NCBI GenBank assembly: GCA_023213315.1
Contig: JAKCPI010010712.1
Location: 1-64,000, forward strand
DNA length: 64,000 bases
Reading direction: 5' to 3'
Source of the DNA: Euborellia annulipes
Taxonomy: Eukaryota; Arthropoda; Insecta; Dermaptera; Anisolabididae
In this document: in pieces, positions 33,801 to 48,800 of the stretch
Layout of the letters: every line of letters begins with the position of its first letter
How positions within the stretch are numbered: the stretch's first letter is position 1
The notes under the pieces: generated by a model
What the model was told of the DNA's origin: nothing
What the model saw: the letters and a program-made list of their open reading frames with translations, nothing else
The model's database searches: none
Translations under genes and position numbers: made by a program

Positions 33801-36800
33801 TCTAGCTGCTCGGCCTTTTATTTTTCTACTACGTATTGATTCAGCTATTCACCTCGCTAACATACCATATTTATATTTTGTTACCATGTCAACCATTTCT
33901 CCTATCTTTCTGTTGAAGTACAGGAGTAAAGTACGCTTCAAAATATTTAAAGGACAAAATGAAAATATACATTTTAAAAAGCATCTAAAAAATAATTGAT
34001 TTCAATTGATTGATCAAAATCGTTGAGCGAATTTTGAGAAAATCGAAAAAATTGAAAAAGTGCATCAGTAAAGTATTAGTACTCTTTGGTCGATTTTGCA
34101 TACAGTCAGACAGATCATGTTGAAAAAACAACTTTTTTGGACTCAGGGGACCTCAAAACGTGTATATTCATCAAAATCTCGACATCGAATTTTTGACATG
34201 AATCCAATACTTTCTCTCTCTATTTATATAAATACATATAGGCCTATTGGTAAGAGAAATTAATAATGTCACACTAGATTTTTGTTTCATCATACTCCAA
34301 TTTTAAATAAAGTATTTTTAGAAATATATGTATTTTAGCTGAAAGGAATTAATCATTGTGTATTTCTTGTTCAACAGTTATATTCACTGAAGAATGGATC
34401 GGCGAATTCATGAAAAGAAAATTATAGTCCGGAATTTTTTTACAAAGAACAAAAAAATGTCATTTATCTCATCACCCTTATGTTTATATAAAATGGATGA
34501 AATATAAATAAGGTACGTTTGTCTTTGTATTACATTTTAAATGAGTCGTATGTATGTACAAGGACGTTTTATAATTTTAGCTATCGCGGGCATAATATTT
34601 ATAGTAAAGATCTTTCCGACGTCGACATAAATAGTTTAGCGGCCAGTCCAGTGATTAGGCGGGAATGCCACGAGGGGAGTATTTCGGGACCGCATCTGGT
34701 CATGAATCAGTCAGTCAATCGAACATGCCAACATTTTAGAAAATTTGGCCAAGTTCTCATGATTTTTCAAGTAAACAGAAATATCAATGTTCTCACATGT
34801 TACGACTTGATTTATGTTCGGAAACAGTTTAATAAATATTAAAATATTGAAAAGATTATATTCCCCATCAATATGTGGTTCTTAAATTCATTTAGATTTT
34901 AAAAAAATTATTATTTTGTCATTTAATTTATGTGGGGGGGGGGCCGTTGAGATTCGCCAATAAAAAGATTGTTCGGCAATTGATTAAAGGAAAACCCTAA
35001 GACAGTGGTTTTCAAACTTTGTTACCACGCCTCCCTTAATAATATTTAATTGTATAACAGCTCCCCCCCCCCTCCCGCCATTTTATAAAATAATACGAAC
35101 ACAAAAATGTTATTTTTAAAAAATATAAATTTATATAAAAATATTTTTTTTAATTTATAAAACTTTAGCAATCATTTGGATAATTGGTCGCTGTGGCTAA
35201 TATTATCGCCTCTCCTTACACCAGCGGTTCCCAACTTTTTTTGATGTGCGGCCCACTTTTTCCGTAAAAAAACCGCTGAGGTCCAGTGTATATGTAAACC
35301 TATATATTGGTTTATAAAATTTTTATTTTTCCTTAGACATCGCGGCCCAGTTCTAATAAGCCCGCAGCCCACGGGTTCAGAACCGCTGCCTTAGACCATT
35401 CGGCGCCCCCCCAGTTTGGAAAACGCTGCCCCAAGAGCCATTAAGGGCTCCTTACACGGTCAATAATAATGACATTACTTTATCAGAAACGCACATGCTT
35501 ATTAATGGTCATTCTGACAAAGTAATGTTGTATTATTATATATATATTGTATAGTATTGTATTATATAATTAATAATAATAATGTAATTATTATTGACCG
35601 TGTAAGGAGCCCTTAATAGGCCCTTTAGGCCTGTAAGATTAAGCGTCCGAGGAGGTCTGGCGCATGCGTAATAACGAAAAGCAATAAGCTTCTCCTTAAT
35701 GCGCATGCGCCGGACCTCCTCGGAATCTTAATCAAACAGACTATTATGTAATATATGACTCAAGAGACATCTCGTGATAATAAATAAGAGAAAAGACAGT
35801 TTGAAACCTTTTTCAAAGAATGACACTTATATTTAAAAACATTTGTAAATTCTCGCATATATTAATCATTTCTTGATAAGAAACGAGAGGTTTGAGAAGA
35901 AAACACACCTGGCGAACGGCAAGGGCATCTTCGGCAGAAAGACCTTCAACTTCAAGCCTTCTTCTCATAGCAGCCTGAGCACTTTGTTCACTATACGTAG
36001 ACGATGCAGATCCCATCACCCTGGTCATCTCTGATCGATCTGCTCGAGTTGCTTGTTCGGCACTGAAACTTTCTTGCATCACCTGAAAAAAAAAATCGAA
36101 TTCATGAAATATATCATCTTTGTCTAATATATCGCAGGAATTTCACAAGATTTCATTTAATAAATCTAAATTAAAATGATTTCTAAATTCGGAAATTATT
36201 ATATTTTTTAATATAAAAAAATTCTAGCAGGCTTCAAAAACTATAAGTGAATATCACGCTATACTGTAATAAAAAAAACATGAATTTTCTATCGTTTTCC
36301 ATATACTGTCGTGTTTGAATTTTAATACACCCAGGTTGTGAATTATCTCTTAAAACTATTTAGCCAATATTTCCTGAAATTGACTCAACATTAAATAAAT
36401 AAACAATTTCTTTTGAGTAGACAATTTATGTATATTGAATGTAAAATATATATTATAAATTATTTTAAATATATATTTTAAAGACATAAAATTAAAAAAA
36501 TTTTAAAACCGAGATGTTTTTAATTAAAATAATATATTGTTATTGTTAAAAAATTTGCAATCTTCATTTCTATTACTTTGTTCTTTTCTCATAAGATAAA
36601 ATTTAATAATTTATTGTTAATTCTCTTATTTTTGAATTTTATTTCCCCCCATTAAGTGAAATATTTAGGGCAGATTCTTCTACCAGGATGGCGCCGATAA
36701 AATGTCTTATTCACTTTCCGCGACGCCGGAGCGAATTAGTTGGAGCCATTTGCTTAAGAGCTGTCTATCAAGGCTGAAAGTCGGCAAATATCTGACAACA

Positions 36801-39800
36801 TCACTAATAAGAAGCAATTCTTTGAATATCTACAAGTATCATAGGCGGTCATTTAGAAATTAAATTGTATTATTATCATGAGAAGAGTAAATTTGTCTCA
36901 ATTAAAATAAAGAGTAAAATCATTTTAATCAAAACAAACCTGTGTTTTACTGGCTGTGACTCGACGTTTTTGTTCAAATGAGGAAATACTGGCTGCTGCT
37001 GCTGCTGCACTTGATGCATCTACTGAAGGACTTCCTAGGGCCGTTCCCTGGAAATATTAAATCAAATATTGGAATTATGTTAATGAACAAATCACATATA
37101 CTTTTAAAGCAACACTACCTGTTAAAATTTAAACTTTTTTTGTTTATTTAATTTAAGGTCTTTTTTGGTATCTAAAGCCATTTAGACCCCATCCCTATTT
37201 ATTTCAAATGATTTATAGTCTATTCAAATGAAATAAATTTTTTCTCGCTTGGGACGGGAATCGAACCCGGGACCCTAGGCACGCCTTCTCTTTTAATCCA
37301 CGGTTCATGGGCATTTTCAACTGTTCGCTAGGGTATAATTTTTTTATACTTCCAATATACATATTATATATTGAAATTAAGTATTAATTTTCATTTTCTG
37401 TCTTTAAGTCATTAATTTTATAAAAATCGTAAATGAATAAAATTTTAAATTATGAATTTCATGTCTTCAGGGGCGTAACCAAGAGAGAGGCGGTTTTGGG
37501 GCTAACCCCCCTTTTCGCCCAAGGAGACAGAATATTAGCCTCTAGGTCATGAATGCCTTTCCATTTAAAAATTACATTTATTTATAAATATTATTAACCA
37601 TTGATCCATAAAACCTCCGAAGAAAATCCTGCTTAATGCCATAGAAGAGTCGCATAAAAAAAATTATTCCACCATCCAGAGACAAATCCTAGATGGGCCA
37701 CTGCATATATTAATTAATACCTTTTATTTTGTGAGTATATTTTTGTTGGTCGATCAAGTAATCAAGTAGCTCAGAGAGAAGACATTAGCTTCTCTTGCCT
37801 AAGGTCCCTGATTCGCTTCCCGTCCCAAGAGAGAAAAATTTATTAGAATTAGCTACCAATCATTTGAAATAAATAGGGATAGAGTCTAAATGGCCTTAAA
37901 CAAATTAAAAAAAAAATAACCAAATTCTCGCGAAGCAAATCCGAAATCAATCAATCTGCACAAGAGACCGCAAACAAACTCCCAAAAAATGTTAAATAAA
38001 TTTCGATGGTTTCCGATTCAAGACATATTAATATTAATATATATTAAAACCTTTTACTTACAGGTGCTGGCGTAGGTGGGGCGGAATCGTCTGGAAAAGT
38101 GACAATAGGATCATTTTCTCCTGGAATTTCATCCCCTGCTGTAGCTGCGTCTAATTCTTCCATTGAACTTCTAAGTCGTCCAAAACCAACTGTAGCTGTC
38201 GACAAGGAAGCTGATGATGCTGAAAGGTTCTTCATTTCCGTAATAGAACTCTTCAACTCACAGAGATCACTCTTCATACTGGATGCCTTCATTTCTGAAA
38301 AAGACGAAATTATTTTTAATTAATCATTTCTCATAAAACTGAAATAATATAATTTTCGTTTACTTAAAAAAATATTTCCTTCAATATATATTAAAATCAT
38401 ATTTCATAAGTGCTCTAAGTAGGACAATTTATTTCCAAGAAACTACCTCTTAATTGTTTAAATCAGAACTAAATGTTCTTTAATTATTTTTGCTAAATTG
38501 ATTTTAAATAATTGCTCATACAGCATTTATGATTATGATTAAATAGCAAATCATTTTCCAAGGCCTGAGTCAGGCATGAATTACTTGAGTCCCACACTCT
38601 TCATGTTTATTAGAAATCGAGACATGCATGTCACTTAATGTGACTCAATCATGAATTCAGTTTGGCAATCCATTGATGAATGGGCTAATTAATGTAATTT
38701 TAAATAAGATTCTTCATTTTCTTTTCATTTCAAAACACAATGATTTATTGATAGAATGTATAAATGAGCCTGGAGGCTATCTAAAAAATAATGTTGACTT
38801 TGGGACAATGCCCGAGAACGAGTTGCGTCAACCTTTTAGGATGTTCCAACCAAACTTTGACGTTTATGATTACTAAAAGACCTACATTTATAACACCAAA
38901 AGTTGATTCATAGATATGTAAATATTTAAAAAAAAAAATTTGGTTCACATAAAATAATAATAATAAAAAATGTTTACAAAATGATTGGTGTTTTTAGATT
39001 TTTTTTTTTTTACCTATTCTAATATATTAACTAAAAGTAGTATAAAATGATATTTATGATAGACATTAATTAATAATGAATTTTAAAATTAAGAATAAAT
39101 CATGCTTGTTTTGTTAATTCTGAAAAATGTGAACGACTATCAAAACAGGAAAGAAATATACCATGGTTTTGAATCTAAAATTTTTTACCAAATATGCAAA
39201 ATATTTGAAAATATAATAGTATATGTGAATGAACGATGTTATGCATGAAGGATCCAAGCACCATTAACCTGAATCTCAAAAAAAGCGCAACTCATTTGCA
39301 CAATTGTAAACAAACCCAATGGCAATGACTTTTTTTCTTGTATTATACAAAAAAAAAATGCACAGAGTAATAATGTTGTGATTTAAATAAAGAGGTAGAT
39401 CTTCTTTTTCCCTTCAAGATGGCAGTCTTATCAATTTCGATCATAATGGCGCTTGGTTCCTTCATGCATAAAATGGTCCATGTAGAGATGTAATTATAAC
39501 TTATTTCTCCGAAAAAATTGGGTTCTTCCCCTCTTACCTAACACCCACTTTAATGCTCCTTTCAGATTTCCTATAACTAATTTTATCTCCCTGAAGTTCA
39601 AACAAAAATTTATGAATATGTAAAAATTGAAAATAGAGAGGAGAAAAAAAAAATATTGTGTTATATTATGTATCATTACCTTGAACTGAGTGCATTCTGG
39701 AAGTACTACTGGCGCTGGAGGTGGCTGTACTGGAGGTTTTGGCAACTCTGCTACTACTAGAAGTGCTGCTTGAACTACTGCTGTTAGCGAGCATCTGAAA

Positions 39801-42800
39801 CCAACATCCCGGCCAGGGGGGTCATTTGTTGGTGTTGCTGTGCTGCGAATAGCCCCAAGTGATTCATTCCCCGCCCACCTTTCCCAAGTGACCCTCAGGA
39901 TCCCCTGAGAATCCCAAACATACTACACTATTACGGGTCATCATACCGACCCTCTGTTTCATCAGCTAGCATTTGAATAAACATTATGAACCCCTTCTCT
40001 ATTGATTCGAATCATAACTTCTTGAGGATGCCAAACAATTTAATTACTTATGATAGCTTAATTCGAACTCCTATTCGATTGAGAAATAAGAAACATAATT
40101 AATTTATTCATTTCTTCTTAACCAAAGACCTTGTAATGACAACATTTTAATTTAGATGCGTGGAAGAATTTTTTTATGGTGTTTTTTCAGCTTCTTTTTC
40201 TATTGCAACAATATTTTTTTTGGAGTTTAGGCTTTCATAGTTGTTATCATTAGTAAAAAAATTAATAAAATCAATTGAATTAAGATCTCAATTCAATTGA
40301 GATTGTCACAGATATAACAACCTTTATAATCTTCGCTGAATTGTACCTGAAAAAGACCACAGAATGAGTGGCCGAAACGTTGTAATTTTTACAAATAAAC
40401 CACAGTTGAACCGAAAATCTAATTCTTTTACTATTGCAACTAGGCTATAATTAATTTTTCCCAAAATATGATTTTACTTCTTTTTTTAATTTACCCTTAC
40501 ATGGATGGCCACCAAAACCATTTAGCCAGTTCCCAGTTTTCAGTTTATTTTACTTATAATTTAATTTTTCGGTATAGAAGGTAGGCATACTACCAATTAC
40601 ACCAAGCCCGGGGGCTTCTTACTCTATTGAAAATAAAATATTATACAGCAAAGTCTTGCTAATCCGGCCCAAACAGGACCAGCCCTGTGTCGGATTCTGA
40701 TAATGCCGGATTACCCGAAACATATAAAATTTATACATAATAATATATAATGTATACATATTTATCTCTTGAAAAAATCTGTAATTATACTTTGTTTTCT
40801 TAAATTGCCCCCTTTTTTGCTGCAATATCCCTATTCAACATGCCGGAATTTCGGAGTCCGGATTAGCAAGACTACTGTAATTCTTAATTTTATTTTTCCC
40901 CAAAGATTTATATATTCAGAGTGCGAATTAAGAAATAATAATTACATGATTATAAAATAAAAAAATTATATATCATATTTAGAAATGTTATAAGCTAAAT
41001 CTCTATCAAAATTTTTAAATGACGCGGGCCCCTTGTCAGTTTAAAAATTAAAAATATTTTTAATCTCCAAAAAAATAATATTTATTTAAAAAAATATATA
41101 TTCCCAAAATAATAATTAAAATATATTTTAATTTAGTCTATTTTAGAATAGAATATTTATATTTTTGTGCTTGATTTGGATAGGAAATAGCTTCCATAGC
41201 AAGCTGGGAAGAGTCAGTGCCCGTTTAGGAGGGAAGCCTTTGACACACCACGATGTCGAATTGTGCTTCTTTATTAATTATAGTTCGTGATTTTTAATAG
41301 TTTTTGTATATTTTGTGTTAATTAGTGTTCTCCATAAGATTATTCATCAACCTCTTCAATTAATATGGTATTTATAATCATATTTTTTATTAATTCCATA
41401 TCCCATCAGTTTGCCTCCCAAAAAGCTTTTAATTTATTTGCCCTATATTTTCTTTAATCTATAAGATTATTATAAAATTATAATAAAAAACACAATGATT
41501 TTTGCTTAAAAATTAATTTCTCCACTTTTCTATTTAAATATATACCTAGAATAATTTTATAGCTTTTTAATTTTTTTTTTCTTCTAATTCTGACTGAAAA
41601 GTCAGCCATGTTGTTTTGCGATCACAAGTTCTTTAATGAAATATTCTTGAGTCCCATATTACTTTAATTCTTATAAATAAATTATTTTTATAATTTCTAT
41701 CCATCCCTTCAGACAAATATATAAAGATGATGGATCCGTGGCATTAATTTCTTCTAGTAGTCGTAGGTTCGCCTCCCGACCCGACCCAAGCGAGAAAAAT
41801 TCATTTCATTTATTGGCTACCATTCAATGGGTCATTGATTGAATCGGCTTTAATTGGCCTCAGATGCCGATAAAGACCTTGAGTTAAAAAAAATCTGGTA
41901 TGACTGTTGCACAACACACAACTTTCTCTTACCCCTCGGAAAGAGAAAGTTGTGCACCTTGTTGGTCACACCAGATTTTTGTGTTGAGATATATTTAGTT
42001 TTCCATAGCAACTTTGTTTCCAACTTGGCCACTTGCATTTCATAAGTAAAAAGTAAATAAAATGTGTTGGATTAATGCATTGAGATTTATTCACCCAAAT
42101 AGAAAGAGAGGGAAGATCATGTACATCCATTGCCTTGCATCCATTGTCTAAAAATAAAACCTGATTATGACGTCACCCATTATTCTAAGAAACAATTAAA
42201 TCGAGATAAAAAATGAAATAAAATAAATTATTTTCTATTTTTATATTCATCAAATTAATAAAAATAAAAAATAAAAAACTGAATTACATCATCAAAGTGT
42301 ACTTCAATCAATTTTCAGGGGACCTGAATCCATCAAAATCTCAAATTTAATTTTTGACATGATCGCAATACTTTCTCTATATATTTGATATATAGGGTAA
42401 AAGAAAGTAAAATATATCAAACATTTGAATAAACAAAAATCGACATTTTTTATAAATTTTATCCAGAATCACCAAATTTTTTATGCTAATATTCATTTTC
42501 GATTCAATTTTACTCGTAAAGTCAGATATTATTTGGTTTGCTTCCCAAGCAATAAATTATTGGCTATCAATTATATAAATTAAATAATAAGCGTAGACAT
42601 TGATGATATTTATAATAATACAATAAAACCAAGAAACTTAGGTTCGGTTCCTAGCATTGGTTTGATCAACATAGATTTATTTAAACCAAGTCTTATAATC
42701 CTATGTTAAAACGTTCTATGAAATTTAATATCTTATACTATTAAACGAACAATGTACATTTTTTATATATTTCTATATGCTCTTAAACTTTTTTCTAGTA

Positions 42801-45800
42801 TTTATTATTATTAGTGGCGGCACCTGCCAATTCCCAGTAGGGGAGAGGGTGGGGGCCGGTCATATTTATATATATATATATTTTAAAATTAGATTTAGAC
42901 CCGAAATTGAAGTATAATAAATTTTTTTTTTGAATTATACTCTCCAAAACTTTTTTGTTGTAAAAAAACAACAATATTAATAGTTACATGATCGGCCAAA
43001 AGATGGCTCCATCAGTTTGATTAACTTTTCCAATCAAATATTTTTACTTTCTCTTACCTCTATATATGTTAATATATAGAGAGAGAAAGTATTGGATTCA
43101 TGTCAAAGGAGACATTTCCTCGCTCCTAACCCTCTCAGTGATCAGTTCCCTTTTATTTGAGATGAAAACACGTATCATTCATCGCAGCCAGGGAGAGATA
43201 TGGGGGTCCATACTCCCTCTTCCCCACTCCCTCCCCGAAGTCCTAAAAAATTATAAATAATGAGAAATATAGTATTAAATTATTAAATAATTTTAGGAGG
43301 GGGGGGGCGACACTCATGTTTGAGAGCATCATTTGGGAGTGGTTCCAGGTCTACAACTTTATGAGTCTTTAGTCAAAGTTTTACCCCTGCCTTACCCCTT
43401 TTATCTTATCTTATACTATTAACCGATACCAATATGAAATTGTTTTAGGTCTCGTCTTTGGAAAAATTCGGCTACTAGTACTTTGAAAATAGAGCAGAGT
43501 TTTTTTTTTTAAACAACAAAAATTCTTATTATTTATACTAATTGTAGATTTATTTATAAACAATGTTAAATTACTCCTCTCGTTTAAAAAAATTTTTGTT
43601 TTTTTCCTTCTTAATCTTATTTCAAGCTTTTACTATTTATAAATCTTCTGTAAAGCTTCTTTCTCTCAATCTTTTACTACTAAGATCAAAGGCGATTTTT
43701 GAAAAAAAAGGTGACAAAGGGAGGCGTTTTTCTCTATAACTTTATTTACTAAAGACTCGTGCCAAAATACCACGTTTAGACATGTCACGTGTGTTTACAT
43801 CGGCGCCTACTCCCCTCATGATGCTATTTCTTTTTATGCCCTTAGTCACGAAATGAGAAAGTGTCCAAGAGACTTTGAATGGAAATGATCCAAAAAAGAT
43901 CCCCCATCCTCTATTTCCCTTATTTCAAAGAAACCTTGGGCTAAAAGCCAGATCTTTTTCAAACATTGTCCAGGAATAAATAATTCAGAATGTTCTTATT
44001 GTGTTTAAATATAATTCGGTATTTTCTTGCATAACTTCTAGTCAAAGCACCCCGCATTTTTACTTTCTCTTAACTCTATATATGTTAATATATAGAGAGA
44101 GAATTCATGTCAAAAATTCGATGTCGAGATTTTGATGGATATACATGTTTTGAGGTCCTCTGAATCCAAAAAAGTGGTTTTCGCAACATGGTCTGTCTGT
44201 CTGTGTGTCTGTGAACAAAATATCTCAAGAACGAAAAGAGCTAAGAAGTTGAAATTTTATAATTAAGTTAGCCACCACCATGGGACGTGACACGAAGCTT
44301 TTAATCAAAATCGATCAAAGAGTACTAGTAGTGATGTCCTTTTTAGTTTTTTTTCGATTTTCTCAAAATTCGCTCCAATGATTTTGATTAAAATTCAAAA
44401 ATCAATTATTTTTTAGATGCTCTTTAAAATGTAGATTCTCATTTTGCTCTCAAAATTGTTTGAATACCACACTTTACTCTTGAACTTCATAGGGCCATGG
44501 TAACAAAATATAAATATTTTCCCACGTTTATAAATTTTACATCTTGAATTGTAATATATCGGTGGAAACTAAATATATCTGGACACAAAAAAATCTGGTG
44601 TGACAAGCATAGAACACAACTTTCGATTACCAAAGGCAAGTTGTATGCTATGCGACCAGTCACACCAGATTTTTTTTATTTGTATATTGTGATATGGTTG
44701 ATTTATCTAAAAATGACATTCCCCTCGTGGATATCAACTGCAGAGCAGCTTTTTTTTCAAACCTTAAAGATAATTACACCCAAAACCATTCAGAATCTCT
44801 TCCATTTCTTATTTGACAACGCAACCATTACTATCCATTTGAGATGCTTAATTTGAACTTAACATTTTTTTAATGCCATTTTGCTTCTACTACAGCCTGA
44901 AATTATAATTTGAACAAACATGATATCTTTGTCTATTTCCTTGTTGTTTGGGTTGATTCTTGTTATCTAATTAGTTCGGAATCGTTTGATTTTTATTTAC
45001 TGAAGCCAAACTACTCCATTGCATTACATGAATAGAACATAATCAGTGATTAGGTCTTATGGACTACATCTGGGATGACGAATCAGTAAGATGTCCTTAC
45101 ATTAGACTTTTTTATCTATATTAAAAAATTTATATAAAAAACGAGTACACTCTAAGAAAAAAGTATATTTAGGTTCTTTAAGAACATATTGCGAATTAAA
45201 AAGCTTGTGTAAAATATACTGTAGTCAGTCAGCGTTGTTTCAAAATTTTACAATATTTTCAAATAGCTCCATCCAAATTCAGATAGTTTAAAAAAATGTG
45301 AAAGTAATTTGACTCCATAATTAATGGAATTAATTATGAAAATCAGATTAGCATTTCTTAATAGAGATAAATATCATTGCAGAGAAATTAATATCAAAAA
45401 AGTAAATCTCGTGACTAATCACAAATTATTTTAATTAAACATTTTCGGTGGCCTGAAATCTATCTTCCAAATATTCATTAATCATATCAAATCTTATCAA
45501 TAATTAAGTTAGTGACAACTCGACTTTTTGGAACTTTTATAATTAATTATTTTTTTTTTTTAATTTCGATATCGAGAAAGTATAAGGAACTAAAATTTAG
45601 TTTCGTCTAATGAATATCTAAATAAATATTATTTTGAATTATCCTATTGAATAACTAACCATTTATATTTGAAGGCATGTTTTTATTATTTTTACTTTCT
45701 AATCTATTTTATTTATTGGTTTTCCTCGTCTTCTTGTATGTTTTATTAGGCCTTATTTTTTAAATTTTTTTTGTCTTTAGAGCAAGTCTTCATGATTTGA

Positions 45801-48800
45801 AATAAAAATCCATTATTTGTTTAGCTAAAATTTCTTCTGAAAAGTGATTTTCAATACTTCATAGAAAGAAAGTTACAAAATGAAAGGTATAAATTTTGCA
45901 GAGATAAAAAAAAACTAAAAATTTTTTTCTTTTTTACAGAATCTCGTTACTTGCTTTATTCTATAAAAAATTTTACTTTTAAACTTATGAGGAAGTAATG
46001 TAGAAACAAATTAGGAGACTCTTCTTCTTGAGTTGGGGCCAAAGAACAAAGCCAAGGTCGCTCCTTTTATGGTTCGATCAATTACGGTTTCCTAGGGGTC
46101 AAAGTTTCGAGTCCATCTTTCTCTTTTTAGGAAATTGCTCGCTTTAATTGTTTAATGAACTCTTATTATTTTAAACCAAAATAGCCAACTAACATGTTCC
46201 CTATACCTAAAGGCCTACTGTACATTAGAAAAGATAAAAGAATTGGTTACCATGGTAACAAAATATAAATATTTTCCCATACTTATAAATTTTACATCTT
46301 GAAAATCGAATGTAAATGTCGGAATCTAAATATATCTAGACACAAAAAATCTGGTGTGACAAGCACAGAACACAACTTTCGATTACCGAAGGTAAGAGAA
46401 AGTTGTGTGCTGGGCGCCAGTCACACCAGATTTTTTACATTACATTACTTTAAATTAAAACCTATTTTATATAAATAGCCTTTTAACTCTTTTTAAAATC
46501 AAAATAATAAGCAGCTGGCGCTGAAATTCATTAAACTATAATTATTTCGATCATTTCAGACAGACACGATGACAGCTGCTGTCTTTGGATATTGTCGTCT
46601 TAATTTACATATAAAAAAATAAAATTTATTTGCACTTTGTTTTAATTTAAGCAAAATTTTGTGAAAATCTTTATTACTTTATTAAGTTGTTACGAGTAAT
46701 ATGAAGAGAAAAAAGAAAAAGGGTTTAAATATGATTGATTTTAAAATAGAGTTTACTGCAAAAGCTTTATACAAATTATTCGTCAATTTTACCAGACTTA
46801 TAAAATTCGAACATTTTTGAGGGATAATACCTATATATTAGCCTTGGGATTTATTGTAAAATAAAATGATGGATTGAAAATTCATTAGGCAGGTTACAGA
46901 TAGTAAACCTTTTGAAAATAGATATCTCATAAAAAAGAATCAATATTGTAACTCTGTTAACTAACAATAAGTATTCATTGGGAATTGGTCAGTGGCGGTC
47001 CCACGATGTTAAAGAGACATTGGCAGTTACAAGAAGGGGAGTAATACGGTTACTAATTAATTTCGAATACAAATTAGCATTAATAAACATAATAATTAAA
47101 ATCATAATATTAAAATTTTTCTGTCTAAAGGAGGGGAGAGGAGCCTTTATGACCTCTGGAACTATTAATTAACCTAAATCTCGATTAAGTTTCTGGCTTA
47201 ACTTTGAATGATTCATGAGATATTTTGTCTTAAATTTGTTTTATTTTTTTTTTTTAACAGAATATGTTTAAATTAGAAAAGACAGTGTTATTTTATAATT
47301 GACCTTCTCCTTGGCTCTTTTCTATTATGTTTCCGAATGAAAATTTGCATAGGCTATAAGAAAAGGTGTTGAAGATTTGTAAACATTGCAAAAAAAAAAG
47401 AAGTTATTTATTTGGTTTCCAAAACGTGATTCTGCGTAGAAAACAAAAGTATGAAATTTTCCATAAATAATTGTTTTTTTTTTCTCTCCAGGAAGATTAT
47501 TAATAAAAATATTTGTTTTTTATGTAATATATAAGTAATTTGAAGGAGGTATATAGCTGAATGTTGATAATAGAATAGGAAGAATAAATGAGCAAGCAGC
47601 TAGTTATATTTCAATGAGTTATATTTCAGTGACCGAAACGTCGGCCCTGGTTTGTTAATAAATTGAAATATAACTAGCTGCTTGCTCATTTATTCTTCCT
47701 ATTCTAATATAAGTAATTATTTATCAATTCTTAATGTTGAATTTCGGATAATATTTTAAAATAATAAATTCCTTCGACCCAATGTGCGTACGTCAGAGAC
47801 CGCGAATGAGGATCTCAATTCACCTTTAAAACATTCTCATTTGCTTGCACCGAAATACCACCTTACCACCCCTAATATCTTAATCATAATCTATCCAAAG
47901 TTTTTATCATTAAACACACAGTTGGAGAAATATTTCGGCTAAATTTGAATTTTATCAATCAGGCATTTTTAAAGATATTTTACCTAAACAAGCATCTACA
48001 AATATATTTCCACCCTAATTATTTTTAAACGGGCTTCAATCCAAATTACATTTATAATTGAAGGATTGGCTATAGTTGGATTAGTAAAGAAATAAAGCAG
48101 GAGCAGCCATAAACGCTTATTTGAACATTGATACATTTCTTGTCAAATTTATTAACAGTCTTTGATTCATTAAATAGTGTATAGAATTATTTATTGAAAT
48201 TCAGGTAAGATACATGAGACAAGTTAATGACCCATTGTTTACACATAAGAGCATTACAACATATGTACATGTATCTTGCCTGTATATCATTAACTAACCC
48301 TGGGCACTATTTAATGAACCAATGGACAATAAATTAGACCCAAAAAGCTTAATTGTTCAAATAAGCCTCTAGATGATTTAATTTTTGGCTGCTCCTGTGC
48401 TTCTTCTTTATTAAATATATAATAAATGGATTGAAAAAAATATTCCAACATTGTTTAAAAAATACAAATTTTATTAAAATTTAGTTAATAATTAATTAGA
48501 CATTTGTACTTTAAGATGTTGTTGAAAAATATTTAAATATATTTGAAAATTGCTAATTAACTTAATAAATGGCCAATTTTTTTTGACATAATAATCTCAT
48601 CTGCTCATAAATAACGATATTTTTTGGCAGAAGAGAGAATTGGCAAAATTTAATTGGCACGTGCAGATGACGAACACTTAGGCAACTCACTTGTGTTGAT
48701 TGCACACTAGAGGTGGATGATGTAGTGGCTGTTGCTGCGGACACCACTTGTGTTTTGTGAAGGTTTTCCATTGCAGCAGCCATTGGATCTCCGGCGTCCG

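Noticed and set aside
39494..39745. Pro-rich minus-strand frame ([13 protein letters not shown]) overlapping Ect4 exon 2
   Set aside because: Its phase does not fit the neighbouring exons; the Ser-rich frame does, with correct donor and acceptor.
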